The notes under the pieces were generated by a model. It did not search any database. It worked only from the letters and a program-made list of their open reading frames with translations, and was not told the DNA's origin. From Chlorogloea purpurea SAG 13.99 (lineage in GTDB: Bacteria; Cyanobacteriota; Cyanobacteriia; Cyanobacteriales; Microcystaceae): a stretch of DNA of 64,000 bases. Below, one piece after another: positions 9,292-17,711 of this stretch. The stretch lies in assembly GCA_016903695.1 (NCBI GenBank), contig JADQBB010000019.1, positions 1 to 64,000 of the forward strand, given 5' to 3'. The translations under genes and the position numbers were made by a program. Every line of letters begins with the position of its first letter. Within the stretch, counting starts at the first letter, position 1.

Positions 9292-9756
9292 ATGTTTTTT
9301 TTACCTTCTTGGCTCGTCATCGCCGTTGTCGCTATTTTGGTAGCCAGTACCAGCAGTCTGCTCGACTCTAACGATAGGCGCTGGTTCAATCGACAAATTC
9401 GCCCGCGGTGGCTTACTTTTGAACGCCTGATACCCTTTATCTGGATCAGTATTTTCATCTGCGGCGCTATCTCCGCTTATTTGGTTTGGGAATCGGGGAC
9501 GAGCGATCGAGTTTTCCTGATGCTATTTTATCTAGTAGTAGAATTGGCGGTCATGGCTTACACTCCCGTGATGTGTAAAACTCGCAGTCTCCGGGTTGGC
9601 ACTATTATCGGGGCTTTGGGTTTCGTCCTTGGTTGTATTTTGATCTTCCTCGTCTTTCGTGTTAGTTTCACCGCCGGGCTTTTACTACTACCTTTTGTTT
9701 TATGGAGTCCGATCGGTACTTATGTAACTTGGGAGATGAGTCGCCTTAACCAGTAA
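9292..9756 (+). CDS. TspO/MBR-like membrane protein
   Basis: A 154-residue integral membrane protein with about five hydrophobic segments. It resembles the TspO/MBR (translocator protein, tryptophan-rich sensory protein) family: RPRWLTFERLIPFIWISIF near residue 38, and a C-terminal LLLPFVLWSPIGTYVTWEMSRLN that matches the family's final transmembrane helix ending in a Leu-Asn. In cyanobacteria TspO homologues bind tetrapyrroles and are linked to stress responses. The fit is partial, with fewer tryptophans than typical, so a divergent member is likely. It is followed by the A-run and hairpin that terminate the convergent zinc-ribbon gene. Confidence 0.75.
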   Translation: MFFLPSWLVIAVVAILVASTSSLLDSNDRRWFNRQIRPRWLTFERLIPFIWISIFICGAISAYLVWESGTSDRVFLMLFYLVVELAVMAYTPVMCKTRSLRVGTIIGALGFVLGCILIFLVFRVSFTAGLLLLPFVLWSPIGTYVTWEMSRLNQ

Positions 9757-9785
9757 AAAAAGTGAGGCGAATTTTCATACCTCAC
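9755..9785 (-). terminator. Rho-independent terminator of the zinc-ribbon gene
   Basis: On the minus strand a 6-bp stem GTGAGG/CCTCAC encloses a 12-nt loop and is followed directly by seven T residues. It lies 30 nt beyond the stop of the small gene at 9815-9991, which supports that gene being transcribed. Confidence 0.75.
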
Positions 9786-9814
9786 CACTGCCGTCATGCT
9801 CGAATTTTGGAGCG

Positions 9815-9991
9815 CTATTTACTATAGGTCAATTCTTTCTCTTGCAATTGCTGAGTGGCCATTATAGCTTTGGTGAGTAAACACTGTAGCAAGTTGGGTA
9901 CTTCTTCGTGACATCTAGTGCAATACCAGTAAATTCGATTATGACTGATATGGCGTAGGGTCGGGCCGGAACAAATAGGGCAAGTATTCAT
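9815..9991 (-). CDS. 58-residue zinc-ribbon protein
   Basis: A short gene beginning ATG at 9991 and ending TAG at 9815. The product starts MNTCPICSGPTLRH and continues to YWYCTRCHEEVPNL, so CPIC and CTRC form a four-cysteine zinc ribbon (residues about 4-27). A helical, glutamine-rich tail follows. A convincing intrinsic terminator sits just downstream, and the spacing to the next genes is normal. I know of small zinc-ribbon proteins of this style in cyanobacteria but cannot name a function. Nucleic-acid or protein binding would be the usual guess. Confidence 0.7.
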   Translation of the reverse strand: MNTCPICSGPTLRHISHNRIYWYCTRCHEEVPNLLQCLLTKAIMATQQLQEKELTYSK

Positions 9992-10188
9992 TTTCTTATG
10001 GTTTTTGTTATGAAATTGTAATGTTTTATATGGGTTTTTTTAAGGATAAGATCGATGAAAGCTTTATATACTATCAACTTTTACCTTCATATAACTATTG
10101 TAATTCCCTTCTTTCAATAGCAACCTCTCTCGGATGATACAGGGAAATATCTAACCTTGGATAGATGAAAAATATATTTATGATTAAT

Positions 10189-10227
10189 AAAAACAGACTT
10201 TCAAGTATTACCTGAAAGCCTGTTTTT
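10189..10227. terminator. Strong hairpin with flanking A and T runs
   Basis: The stem aaaaacag-a-ctttca pairs with tgaaag-c-ctgttttt (one A/C mismatch) around a 9-nt loop. The runs on both sides would make it an intrinsic terminator in either direction. It lies 27 nt downstream of the stop of the minus-strand lipoprotein gene (10254-10853) and most likely ends that transcript. The rest of the 9992-10253 interval holds no supported gene. Confidence 0.75.
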
Positions 10228-10253
10228 AATGGGTCGGACTGTCAAAAAACGAT

Positions 10254-10853
10254 TTAATTCAGTACATCCTTAACGTTTTTGCCCGCTTCGTCAACGGCGG
10301 AACTCGCGTTATCTTGTAGATTACGGAAACCTCTTTTAGCACCTTCTTTCACGTCGTTAGCCGAATCGCTCACTTTGTTAGCGGCTTCGTCAAGTTTGTC
10401 TTTGACACCATCTACAGAAGCTCGACGCTGTAAGTTTTCCACGGGTGTGACACCTTTATCAAGACGTTTCTGTGCTTGTGTGACTAACTTTTCTGCTTTC
10501 TTTTCGGCTGCCGCAGTATTCTGACGACGATCGACATCACGGCCTTCATTCATCCCGCCTTGATAAGGCTCACTGGCGTAGCTTTCTTTCATGTGCCGTT
10601 CCATATTTTTATCTAACCGATAACTAGGGGGGTTATCTTTAGCACTGCGTTGGGTATCGCCGCCGGAAGTTAAACCATCTTCTTTGCCGGAAGGTTGAGC
10701 GGGGTAATTCTGGTCACTGGCAAAGCCTTTACTGACTTTAGTATTAGTCCCTTGGCTACACGCGGTGCTGACGAATAAAATCAACCCGGCGCAAACCACG
10801 ACTATTAAACGGGACAGACGTAACTCTTTGAGAAAATTGGTGATGCTATTCAT
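10254..10853 (-). CDS. Lipoprotein with amphipathic repeat tail
   Basis: A 199-residue protein. After a hydrophobic stretch (LIVVVCAGLILFVSTACSQ), a lipobox STAC with the cysteine at about residue 32 predicts lipid anchoring. The middle is polar and disordered (GGMNEGRDVDRRQ). The C-terminal 60 residues are alanine/lysine/aspartate-rich amphipathic helices of about 11-residue period (KDKLDEAANKVSDSANDVKEG style), like LEA or apolipoprotein repeats. Such cyanobacterial proteins are sometimes annotated as stress- or low-temperature-induced, but I cannot confirm that from sequence. The gene is followed by a strong terminator. Confidence 0.75.
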   Translation of the reverse strand: MNSITNFLKELRLSRLIVVVCAGLILFVSTACSQGTNTKVSKGFASDQNYPAQPSGKEDGLTSGGDTQRSAKDNPPSYRLDKNMERHMKESYASEPYQGGMNEGRDVDRRQNTAAAEKKAEKLVTQAQKRLDKGVTPVENLQRRASVDGVKDKLDEAANKVSDSANDVKEGAKRGFRNLQDNASSAVDEAGKNVKDVLN

Positions 10854-10903
10854 GGTAAACCTGCTTATATAATGCTATTTTTTCAGTTGCTAATTTTTAG
10901 AGA

Positions 10904-11344
10904 TTATTCGCCTTGGGAATAAAAACGGACTACGGGGCCGTGATAGGTGAAGGGGCCTTCTAAAGAGCCTTTTACTTCTTTCCAGGCTACCATTCCCCCT
11001 TCAATGTGGGCGACGCTGGTAAATCCCGCTTCCCTCAGCATATTGACCGCTTGTGCCGTCTCTTCGTCGTTATTACCGTAGACGTAAATATCGCGGTTTT
11101 TGGTGAGAGACCGATTGGCTGTTTCTACCAAGGTGTCCACAGGCATACTCATAGCGCCCATAATCCGCTCGTTATTGAAGTCCTGACGATTCCGCACGTC
11201 GATGATCGTTAACCCCGGTTCACCCCAATTCAAACGATCTTTCAAAGCTTTCGCACTAGAATTAGCCGTTAAAGGTGGCGGCGTTGGTAGGGGTTTTGTA
11301 ACGATTTCCTTAACTTGTTGAATATTCTCTTCTGCCGTAGCCAT
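10904..11344 (-). CDS. Rhodanese-like domain protein lacking the catalytic cysteine
   Basis: A 146-residue cytoplasmic protein with one rhodanese fold: LTIIDVRNRQDFNNERIMGAMSMPVD (residues about 45-70) and the closing VAHIEGGMVAWKEVKG. The active-site loop, normally C-X4-R after the fourth strand (VYC...), reads IYVYGNNDEETAQA, so the nucleophilic cysteine is replaced by glycine and sulfur transfer is unlikely. Such inactive rhodaneses are usually binding or regulatory modules. The gene sits 50 nt upstream of the lipoprotein gene on the same strand, and the two may be co-transcribed. Confidence 0.85.
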   Translation of the reverse strand: MATAEENIQQVKEIVTKPLPTPPPLTANSSAKALKDRLNWGEPGLTIIDVRNRQDFNNERIMGAMSMPVDTLVETANRSLTKNRDIYVYGNNDEETAQAVNMLREAGFTSVAHIEGGMVAWKEVKGSLEGPFTYHGPVVRFYSQGE

Positions 11345-11747
11345 ATATTAATTCCAAATAAACTATATTATGTAGAATAACAAGCTTTTTCCTATTATTT
11401 ATCTTTCTTTAGTTATAAGATTGAATTGATTATAAATACCGGGTTATGAGGCTTTTATTAAGTAAAATGGCGGGAAACCAAAACAGGGAAATAGAATAAG
11501 TTTGTTATATGTGAACCGCAATTACACTGTAAATTTATTAATTTAAAAATAATTATAAAATATTTCTTTGGGTAGATATTAAATCCCCATGTTAATGCTG
11601 GTAAAACGCCAGAAAATTTAATCGAGCATCCTTTCAAAGAACACTCGATAAAAGCTATCCCTATATCATCTAATTTGCTAACAGCGTTTATTAAAGGTAT
11701 TGAGAGAGGTTTCACTCAATAGCGCTTTACTCCGACGCTCCTACGGA
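11345..11747. other. 403-bp AT-rich stretch without a supported gene
   Basis: This interval is strongly AT-rich. The only sizeable reading frame (85 codons, minus strand, 11458-11715) has no recognisable domain, composition unlike neighbouring genes and no clear ribosome site. I see no tRNA or strong terminator. It should contain the promoter of the rhodanese gene at its left end. Confidence 0.5.
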
Positions 11748-11894
11748 TTAATTTTTTGGTTGTGGTTTGTCTTGAGCATTGTCCAAGTCGTGACCCATTT
11801 CACCGGCGGCTCTATTAAGCATAGTTTGCTGACGATTTTTTACTGAGTGTTGATGACGTGTCATTAATGCGCGAGCTTTTTGTTCAGCAGACAT
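11748..11894 (-). CDS. 48-residue hydrophilic protein
   Basis: A short gene from ATG at 11894 to TAA at 11748. The start is preceded by a strong Shine-Dalgarno sequence, GGAGG, about 8 nt upstream. The product (MSAEQKARALMTRHQHSVKN... ending QDKPQPKN) is charged, helical and has no cysteine or membrane segment. I do not recognise the family. The good ribosome site, codon use like that of neighbours and lack of overlap with other genes make it credible. Confidence 0.6.
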   Translation of the reverse strand: MSAEQKARALMTRHQHSVKNRQQTMLNRAAGEMGHDLDNAQDKPQPKN

Positions 11895-12059
11895 GACTAT
11901 ATCCTCCGATTGCTAATTCAGTTAGTAACTTTTTTAAATCACCCTGTTAATATATATAACATAAAAAACTGTAGCTAATGTTACAGAAAAGCCTAAATAA
12001 GAAAAAATTTACAAATCTTAACACAGTGACCAAGGGGGCAGGAGGCGGGAGGCTCTCGC

Positions 12060-12065
12060 TATAAT
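12060..12065 (+). promoter_or_regulatory. Candidate -10 box (TATAAT) for the globin gene
   Basis: A perfect TATAAT lies 35 bp before the ATG at 12100. No convincing TTGACA box sits 16-18 bp upstream, where the sequence is G-rich, so this may be an activator-dependent or weak promoter. Confidence 0.35.
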
Positions 12066-12099
12066 AGGGAAACAGCTTGATAAGGGGATCGAATAGCAG

Positions 12100-13518
12100 A
12101 TGTTAGAGGGTGCGATCGATAAAGAATCCGAGCTTTCAGAAATAATTACCCCGCCCATTCCAACCGATACATCATTAGAAACCCAAGGAGATAGAACCCC
12201 GGTACTAGCCCTATCGGAATTACCGGTCGAGCTTTTAGAAAATAGTTTTCTGAAAATCAAAACCGACGGCGAAGAATTCGTAGCATCTTTTTACAAAAAT
12301 CTTTTCGATGGCTCCCCGGAAATTAAATCCATGTTCGCTAATGTAGACATGGCACAACACCATAAAAAATTTTTAAGCTCCCTTATATTAGTTGTGGAGA
12401 ATCTCCACGAACCGCAAACACTGGGGCCTGTTTTAACGGCATTAGGAGCGAGACACGTAGGTTATGGCGCCATTCCGGGTCAATATCCCGCCCTCGGCAA
12501 AGCCCTACTATCAACCCTGGAAGAATATCTTCAAGAAGATTGGACACCGGAACTGAAAAAAGCTTGGACATCGGCTTATCGCACCATTACCGCCCAAATG
12601 TTACAGGATGTCGTGCAGAAGACTAATTCTGTTGTCAAGACGGAGGAAAAGCCCGTTAACCCTCCAGAAATCAACTTGCCCGATACCGAAACAGAAATTT
12701 TGCTCTGGCAAAAGTGTAAAGATTTCAGCCTGCAAATATTTCTCAAATTGTGGAAGAACTGGCCGCAAAAGATTCTTAAACAATCGATCTCTGCTTTCTG
12801 GGACGCTCCCATCTGGTTAGTAGTTCTCATCGCCCTGGTGGTGTGGTCATGGATCATCGTCGCCGCCGAAGAAAACTCGGCTCTAGATAAAATCATCGAG
12901 GGGGCCGATACTATCAGTTTAATTATAGCTCTCGTCCTCTTCATCAAAGAAGCGCCCGATCGACGTAAACAATTCCACTATCAAGCCTGGAGTACGATCG
13001 ACGCGGCTAACGGAGTTAAAGTTAGTTACGCCCGCATTCTCGCCCTCCAGGATCTTAACGCCGATGATATTCCCCTGAAAGGTTTAGACGTACCTGGGGG
13101 TGAATTCGTGGAAATCCAGTTACCTGGCGCTAATTTAAGCAATTCCAATCTCGGTGAAGCGGACTTCAGCAACGCTAATTTAAATCACGCTGACCTCAAT
13201 AAAGCCAATCTCCAAGGGATCAAATTAACGGGGGCGAATTTGAGCGCCGCCAATCTTAGCTTCAGCATCTTAACGGAGGCTAATCTCAGCAGCGCCAATC
13301 TCAAAGGAGCTAATTTAGTTTGCGCCGATTTAAGCGGGGCCAATCTCAGGGGTGCTAATTTAAAAAACGCCAATCTCAGCGGTGCAAATTTATCTAACGC
13401 CTATCTGACGGGAGTAAATTTAAAAGGAGCGAAAATTAATATCTCGGATCTAGAGGCCGAATTTATCGAGGGTGCGATTCTTCCCGACGGCGGCCGGTAT
13501 CGCAAGGACAAAAACTAA
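12100..13518 (+). CDS. Globin - transmembrane - pentapeptide-repeat fusion protein
   Basis: A 472-residue fusion. Residues about 40-172 are a flavohemoglobin-type globin: EFVASFYKNLFDGSPEIKSMF with the B10-type tyrosine, then GARHVGYGAIPGQYPALGKALL, where His119 is the proximal heme ligand. Two hydrophobic helices follow (about 238-256 and 271-283). From about residue 340 to 450 there are some 20 pentapeptide repeats of the A(D/N)LXX kind (GANLSNSNLGEADFSNANL and on), which fold as a right-handed beta-helix. No FAD/NAD reductase domain is present, so it is not a flavohemoglobin. A heme-based gas or redox sensor anchored in a membrane is a reasonable guess. Its stop overlaps the convergent methyltransferase gene. 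Confidence 0.9.
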   Translation: MLEGAIDKESELSEIITPPIPTDTSLETQGDRTPVLALSELPVELLENSFLKIKTDGEEFVASFYKNLFDGSPEIKSMFANVDMAQHHKKFLSSLILVVENLHEPQTLGPVLTALGARHVGYGAIPGQYPALGKALLSTLEEYLQEDWTPELKKAWTSAYRTITAQMLQDVVQKTNSVVKTEEKPVNPPEINLPDTETEILLWQKCKDFSLQIFLKLWKNWPQKILKQSISAFWDAPIWLVVLIALVVWSWIIVAAEENSALDKIIEGADTISLIIALVLFIKEAPDRRKQFHYQAWSTIDAANGVKVSYARILALQDLNADDIPLKGLDVPGGEFVEIQLPGANLSNSNLGEADFSNANLNHADLNKANLQGIKLTGANLSAANLSFSILTEANLSSANLKGANLVCADLSGANLRGANLKNANLSGANLSNAYLTGVNLKGAKINISDLEAEFIEGAILPDGGRYRKDKN

Positions 13519-14162
13519 ATTTTGTAGGCGATGACCGCGTGAAAAGGGTCAGCGCTCGTCATCCCCAGCATTTGTAGGAAACCAGGTAAGGAAGACCCGG
13601 AATGGATAATGGCCACCGGCTCGGAAAATCCTGGCACTGATTTAAAGTAAGATTTTACCAGATCCACCCTGCCGGAATCTGTATTATCTCGCCACGCAGA
13701 GATCGCTTTTTGATAGAACATTCTATTAGAAAAAGAGACGATGACGATACCCCCGGTGGTCAAAACGCGGGCGATTTCCGAGAATATGGCTTCAGGATAT
13801 TGCAGGTATTGCACCGAGACGGCGATTAATACTGCGTCGAAGGAGCCATCGGCTAGGGGAAGTTTTGGTTCTTTATTAAGATTTTGCAGGAAATAGTGAT
13901 TTAAACGGTGATTTTTCTTTAATTCGTCCTCGTTCATGCCATGACCTTCGACGTGACCCAATTCCACGTCATCGGGTAAGTGCGACACCCAACTGCTCAT
14001 CAGGTCTAAAACCCGACTGCCTAGCTGTAACTTCTCTCTGTACAGCACCGTCAGTCGATCGATAAATCCTTCATCTACATGGGTGACGAAACGGGGATAA
14101 GCGTAAAAATCCCTATCTTCCGTTTCGTCCAGTTTGCTTCTTTCTTGAGGTCTTAACACCAT
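13515..14162 (-). CDS. Class I SAM-dependent methyltransferase
   Basis: A 215-residue protein from the ATG at 14162. An ATG 42 nt upstream is in frame, but relatives I recall from cyanobacteria and plants begin near VLRPQERSKLDE, so I prefer the inner start. The Rossmann methyltransferase core shows a degenerate motif I (RVLDLMSSWVSHLP), an acidic strand-2 region, LADGSFDAVLIAVSVQYL as motif II-like sequence, and EIARVLTTGGIVIVSFSNRMF as motif III. The substrate is unknown. It is a cytoplasmic protein and lies downstream of rpoC1, separated from it by a terminator. Confidence 0.85.
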   Translation of the reverse strand: MVLRPQERSKLDETEDRDFYAYPRFVTHVDEGFIDRLTVLYREKLQLGSRVLDLMSSWVSHLPDDVELGHVEGHGMNEDELKKNHRLNHYFLQNLNKEPKLPLADGSFDAVLIAVSVQYLQYPEAIFSEIARVLTTGGIVIVSFSNRMFYQKAISAWRDNTDSGRVDLVKSYFKSVPGFSEPVAIIHSGSSLPGFLQMLGMTSADPFHAVIAYKI

Positions 14163-14201
14163 ATATCGCCATTCCTCGTTAACTTTCTTATCAAATGTTA
14201 A

Positions 14202-14227
14202 CAAAAATCCCCCCGAGAATTCGAGGG
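14202..14227 (-). terminator. Intrinsic terminator downstream of rpoC1
   Basis: On the minus strand CCCC-T-CGA pairs with TCG-GGGG around a short loop and is followed by ATTTTTG. It lies about 20 nt past the rpoC1 stop codon, where a terminator is expected because rpoC1 here has no rpoC2 behind it. It slightly overlaps the region just upstream of the methyltransferase start. Confidence 0.65.
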
Positions 14228-14247
14228 GAAAGGGAGTGATGTAGAGA

Positions 14248-16128
14248 TCAAGCTTGGAGTAGAGTATCTTGAATCGTCTTATTGTAAATAACCCGTCCTG
14301 GTGTGGTCACTATGTACTGGCACAGCACTTCACCATGAGCGCTTTCTCTGATTTTGCGCTCCCGATAGTGCTTCCAGACGCTACCATCACCTAAAGTTTC
14401 GGTTTCGAGGATTTCGTTATCGGGCTTATCGGTTTTCACCTCGCCCTCGTAACGCAGCCAGATTTTAGCGTGTAAATCCACCACTTTCTGCTCGTACGCC
14501 TTCATAACATCATTCATACTACCGAAGTAACGCCCCGCACCATTAATAGCTTTAGGATTATTAGCGGTGAGATAATAGCAACCCAAAACCATATCTTGGG
14601 AAGGAGCCACAATCGGCCGTCCGGTAGCGGGGGAGAGAATATTATGGCAGGCCAACATCAATAAACGGGCCTCGGCTTGGGATTCTATAGATAGAGGGAC
14701 GTGTACGGCCATTTGATCCCCGTCGAAGTCGGCGTTAAAAGCCGGACATACTAGAGGGTGTAACTGGATCGCCCGCCCTTCTACCAGAATCGGTTCAAAG
14801 GCTTGAATACCGAGACGGTGGAGTGTGGGCGCGCGGTTGAGTAGTACCGGGTGGCCCGTAATCACTTCTTCCAACACCCCCCAGATTCCGGGATCGCCCC
14901 GTTGGATCATTTTCTTCGCCGCTTTGATATTATTGACGATATTGAGTTTGATCAGCCGGTGAATGACAAAAGGCTGGAATAATTCGATCGCCATCTCCCG
15001 CGGTAAACCACACTGATAGATCTTCAGTTTTGGCCCCACGACGATAACGGAACGACCGGAATAGTCAACCCGTTTACCTAATAGGTTCTGACGGAAACGC
15101 CCCTGCTTACCTTCGATAATATCCGATAGGGATTTGAGGGCGCGGTTATTAGCACCTACTACTGTGCGCCCGCGTCTACCGTTATCGATGAGAGCGTCCA
15201 CGGCTTCCTGTAACATCCGCTTCTCGTTACGGACGATAATTTCTGGGGCGAGGATTTCTTGGAGACGGGATAAACGGTTATTGCGGTTGATCACCCGGCG
15301 ATAGAGGTCATTCAGGTCAGAAGTGGCGAAACGACCCCCATCTAACTGCACCATCGGGCGCAAATCGGGAGGGATGACGGGGATAACGTTTAAAACCATC
15401 CACTCGGCTTTAGATCCCGTGGCGACGAAATTATCGATCACCCGCAGGCGCTTGATCAACTTGGCCCGTTTTTGTCCTTTACTCTCAATGATTTCCGCGC
15501 GTAGTCTCTCCGCTTCTTCTTCTAATTTAATTTCTTCGAGGATACGCTGGATCGCTTCGGCTCCTATACCTACCTCTATGCCCGATAATTCCGAGTCTTC
15601 GGCGTAGATTTGCTCTTCTATTTCCAACCATTGATCTTCCGACAACAGTTGCTTGTAGGAGAGATTACCCGCATTACCCGGATCGAGAACTACATAGGCG
15701 TTAAAATAAACTATCTGCTCCACGTCTCTAAGAGCCATATCGAGAAGGATACTCAGATAACTGGGAATCCCTTTCAAATACCAGACGTGAGTGACGGGGG
15801 CGGCCAATTTGATGAAGCCCATGCGGTGACGGCGCACGCGGGATTCTGTTACTTCCACTCCGCAACGCTCGCAGACGATGCCACGGTGACGCACCCGTTT
15901 GTATTTACCACACCAACATTCCCAATCTTTGGAAGGGCCGAAGATTCGCTCACAAAATAACCCGTCCATTTCCGGCTTCAAGGTACGATAGTTAATCGTT
16001 TCCGGCTTGGTCACTTCTCCTACTAAAATACCGTTGGGTAAGGTTCTCTCTCCCCACTGACGGATTCTTTCCGGGGAGGCTAACCCTATTTTGACGTAAT
16101 CAAATCGATTATCTGCTGCTGGTTTCAT
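14248..16128 (-). CDS. rpoC1: RNA polymerase gamma subunit
   Basis: A 626-residue RpoC1, the N-terminal part of beta-prime that is a separate polypeptide in cyanobacteria and plastids. An N-terminal zinc ribbon is present ([20 protein letters not shown], four cysteines near residues 71-90). The catalytic [12 protein letters not shown] motif, whose three aspartates hold the active-site magnesium, is near residue 470, and [18 protein letters not shown] precedes it. The gene stands alone: NTRC lies upstream and a methyltransferase downstream, with no rpoB or rpoC2 nearby, whereas many cyanobacteria have rpoB-rpoC1-rpoC2. Synechocystis PCC 6803 also has rpoC1 apart. Confidence 0.99.
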   Translation of the reverse strand: MKPAADNRFDYVKIGLASPERIRQWGERTLPNGILVGEVTKPETINYRTLKPEMDGLFCERIFGPSKDWECWCGKYKRVRHRGIVCERCGVEVTESRVRRHRMGFIKLAAPVTHVWYLKGIPSYLSILLDMALRDVEQIVYFNAYVVLDPGNAGNLSYKQLLSEDQWLEIEEQIYAEDSELSGIEVGIGAEAIQRILEEIKLEEEAERLRAEIIESKGQKRAKLIKRLRVIDNFVATGSKAEWMVLNVIPVIPPDLRPMVQLDGGRFATSDLNDLYRRVINRNNRLSRLQEILAPEIIVRNEKRMLQEAVDALIDNGRRGRTVVGANNRALKSLSDIIEGKQGRFRQNLLGKRVDYSGRSVIVVGPKLKIYQCGLPREMAIELFQPFVIHRLIKLNIVNNIKAAKKMIQRGDPGIWGVLEEVITGHPVLLNRAPTLHRLGIQAFEPILVEGRAIQLHPLVCPAFNADFDGDQMAVHVPLSIESQAEARLLMLACHNILSPATGRPIVAPSQDMVLGCYYLTANNPKAINGAGRYFGSMNDVMKAYEQKVVDLHAKIWLRYEGEVKTDKPDNEILETETLGDGSVWKHYRERKIRESAHGEVLCQYIVTTPGRVIYNKTIQDTLLQA

Positions 16129-16224
16129 GCTTATCTATTCGTTGAGTATGGAGGCTGATGAAGTAGGCGCGAATTTTCTTTTCAGTGTTTAGACGGTGAG
16201 TTATACTATTTCAGCATCATGGAA

Positions 16225-16245
16225 CTCAGGAAAAATTTTCCTGAG
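16225..16245. terminator. Perfect hairpin between NTRC gene and rpoC1
   Basis: The palindrome ctcaggaaaa-a-ttttcctgag has 10-bp arms and lies between the stop of the NTRC gene (16271) and the start of rpoC1 (16128), both transcribed leftwards. It probably ends the NTRC transcript, so rpoC1 would have its own promoter in the next hundred bases. The T-run is part of the stem rather than following it. Confidence 0.6.
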
Positions 16246-16270
16246 CCTAGAACATAGTATTATATCATCT

Positions 16271-17641
16271 CTAGCCTACTTTGGCCGTTAAATAGCTATC
16301 GATCGCGGCTCTGAATTCGCTTTTCTGTTTCACGCCCCGCAGTTCTTTGACCAGTTCCTTATCTTGGAAGATCTGCACCGTGGGAGTACCTGTTACCTGC
16401 CCCATTTTAGCGATTTCGGGATCGTCTTCGATGTCGATCTCGATAAAATAAATTTTACCTTCGTACTCGTCAACTACTTTATCTAAAATCGGCTTCAAGG
16501 TTTTACAGGGGCCGCAGGTAGGAGAAACGTATTTGACTACCAGTAAGCGATCGCCATCGTGGAATAGTTTTCTCAAGGCGTAACCACCGTAGTGACGGGT
16601 TTTATTAATATCGAAGGTTTCAGCGGTATCAGCGATAACCTCGTTTTCTTTTTTGGCTTCGTAGCGTTCGGAAGAGGGGGTTTGTTTGAACTCGTGAATT
16701 AAATTTCTCTCCGATAACCATCTTTCGGCTAACAGCGCTGCCATACAGCCAGTGCCGGCCGCGGTGATAGCTTGGCGGTATTCGTGATCTTGTACATCCC
16801 CTGCGGCGAATACCCCTTCAACGCTCGTGGCTACCGTACCTGGAGTAACTTTTATGTAGCCCAAGTCGTCTAATTCTAATTGCCCTTGGAATAATTCGGT
16901 ATTAGGGTGATGACCGATCGCATAAAATAGTCCTCTCACCCCTAAATCAGTTTCTTCTCCCGTTTGGCGGTTGCGAATTTTCAAGCCTTCCATTTTGCCG
17001 CCGCTACCGAACGCGTCCACGGCTTCGGTGTTATAGTGGACGGTGATCTTGGGATTATTCAATACTCTATCCTGCATCGCTTTGGACGCGCGCATCTGTT
17101 CCCCTCTCACCAGGAGATTAACGTGGGAACCGTATTTAGTCAGATACACCGCTTCTTCGGCCGCCGAATCGCCGCCGCCGATGACCGCCAGATTTTCATC
17201 TTTGAATAGGGGAGTTGCGCCGTCACAGATAGCGCAGGCGGAAATCCCGTTACTCCAGAAATGTCCTTCACTGGGTAATCCTAAACGTCTGGCGGTGGCC
17301 CCTGTAGCGATAATAATAGTGTGCGCCTGTACTTCCCTGTCGGTGGATGTGATGGTGAAGGGGCGTTGACTTAAATCCACGGAAATTACATCTTCGGTAT
17401 AACATTCCGCGCCCCAGCGTTCGGCTTGGGCTTTCATACTTACCATCAATTGCGGCCCGGTGATACCTTCGGGGAAACCTGGAAAGTTTTCTACTTCTGT
17501 GGTAGTCATTAACTGTCCCCCAGGGATGCCTCCTTTTTGTAGTCCTTCAAAGACGAGGGGCTTAAGATTGGCCCTCGCCGCATAAATGGCCGCGGTATAT
17601 CCCGCGGGCCCCGAACCGATGATCACTACATTCTCTACCAT
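16271..17641 (-). CDS. ntrC: NADPH-dependent thioredoxin reductase C (reductase-thioredoxin fusion)
   Basis: A 456-residue fusion. Residues 1-310 form a thioredoxin reductase: FAD site [16 protein letters not shown] at the N-terminus, redox-active CAIC near residue 137, NADP site [10 protein letters not shown], and [20 protein letters not shown]. Residues about 340-456 form a thioredoxin domain with active site CGPC near residue 380. This matches NTRC, which passes NADPH electrons to 2-Cys peroxiredoxin and other thioredoxin targets in plastids and most cyanobacteria. It is a cytoplasmic enzyme. A hairpin downstream probably ends the transcript before rpoC1. The symbol used here should not be confused with the nitrogen regulator NtrC. 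Confidence 0.97.
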   Translation of the reverse strand: MVENVVIIGSGPAGYTAAIYAARANLKPLVFEGLQKGGIPGGQLMTTTEVENFPGFPEGITGPQLMVSMKAQAERWGAECYTEDVISVDLSQRPFTITSTDREVQAHTIIIATGATARRLGLPSEGHFWSNGISACAICDGATPLFKDENLAVIGGGDSAAEEAVYLTKYGSHVNLLVRGEQMRASKAMQDRVLNNPKITVHYNTEAVDAFGSGGKMEGLKIRNRQTGEETDLGVRGLFYAIGHHPNTELFQGQLELDDLGYIKVTPGTVATSVEGVFAAGDVQDHEYRQAITAAGTGCMAALLAERWLSERNLIHEFKQTPSSERYEAKKENEVIADTAETFDINKTRHYGGYALRKLFHDGDRLLVVKYVSPTCGPCKTLKPILDKVVDEYEGKIYFIEIDIEDDPEIAKMGQVTGTPTVQIFQDKELVKELRGVKQKSEFRAAIDSYLTAKVG

Positions 17642-17711
17642 AATTTATGTAAACTCATAATGACTACGTGTTTCTAGTATAACAAACATCGAGAGGCAGG
17701 GATAAGGAAAA

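Noticed and set aside
10058-10123. 21-codon hydrophobic frame (MKALYTINF...) with AAGGA upstream
   Set aside because: Very short and not matched to any known small membrane protein. Possible but unsupported.
11458-11715. 85-codon frame on the minus strand
   Set aside because: AT-driven composition, no domain, no clear ribosome site and a sequence unlike neighbouring proteins. Not enough to call a gene.
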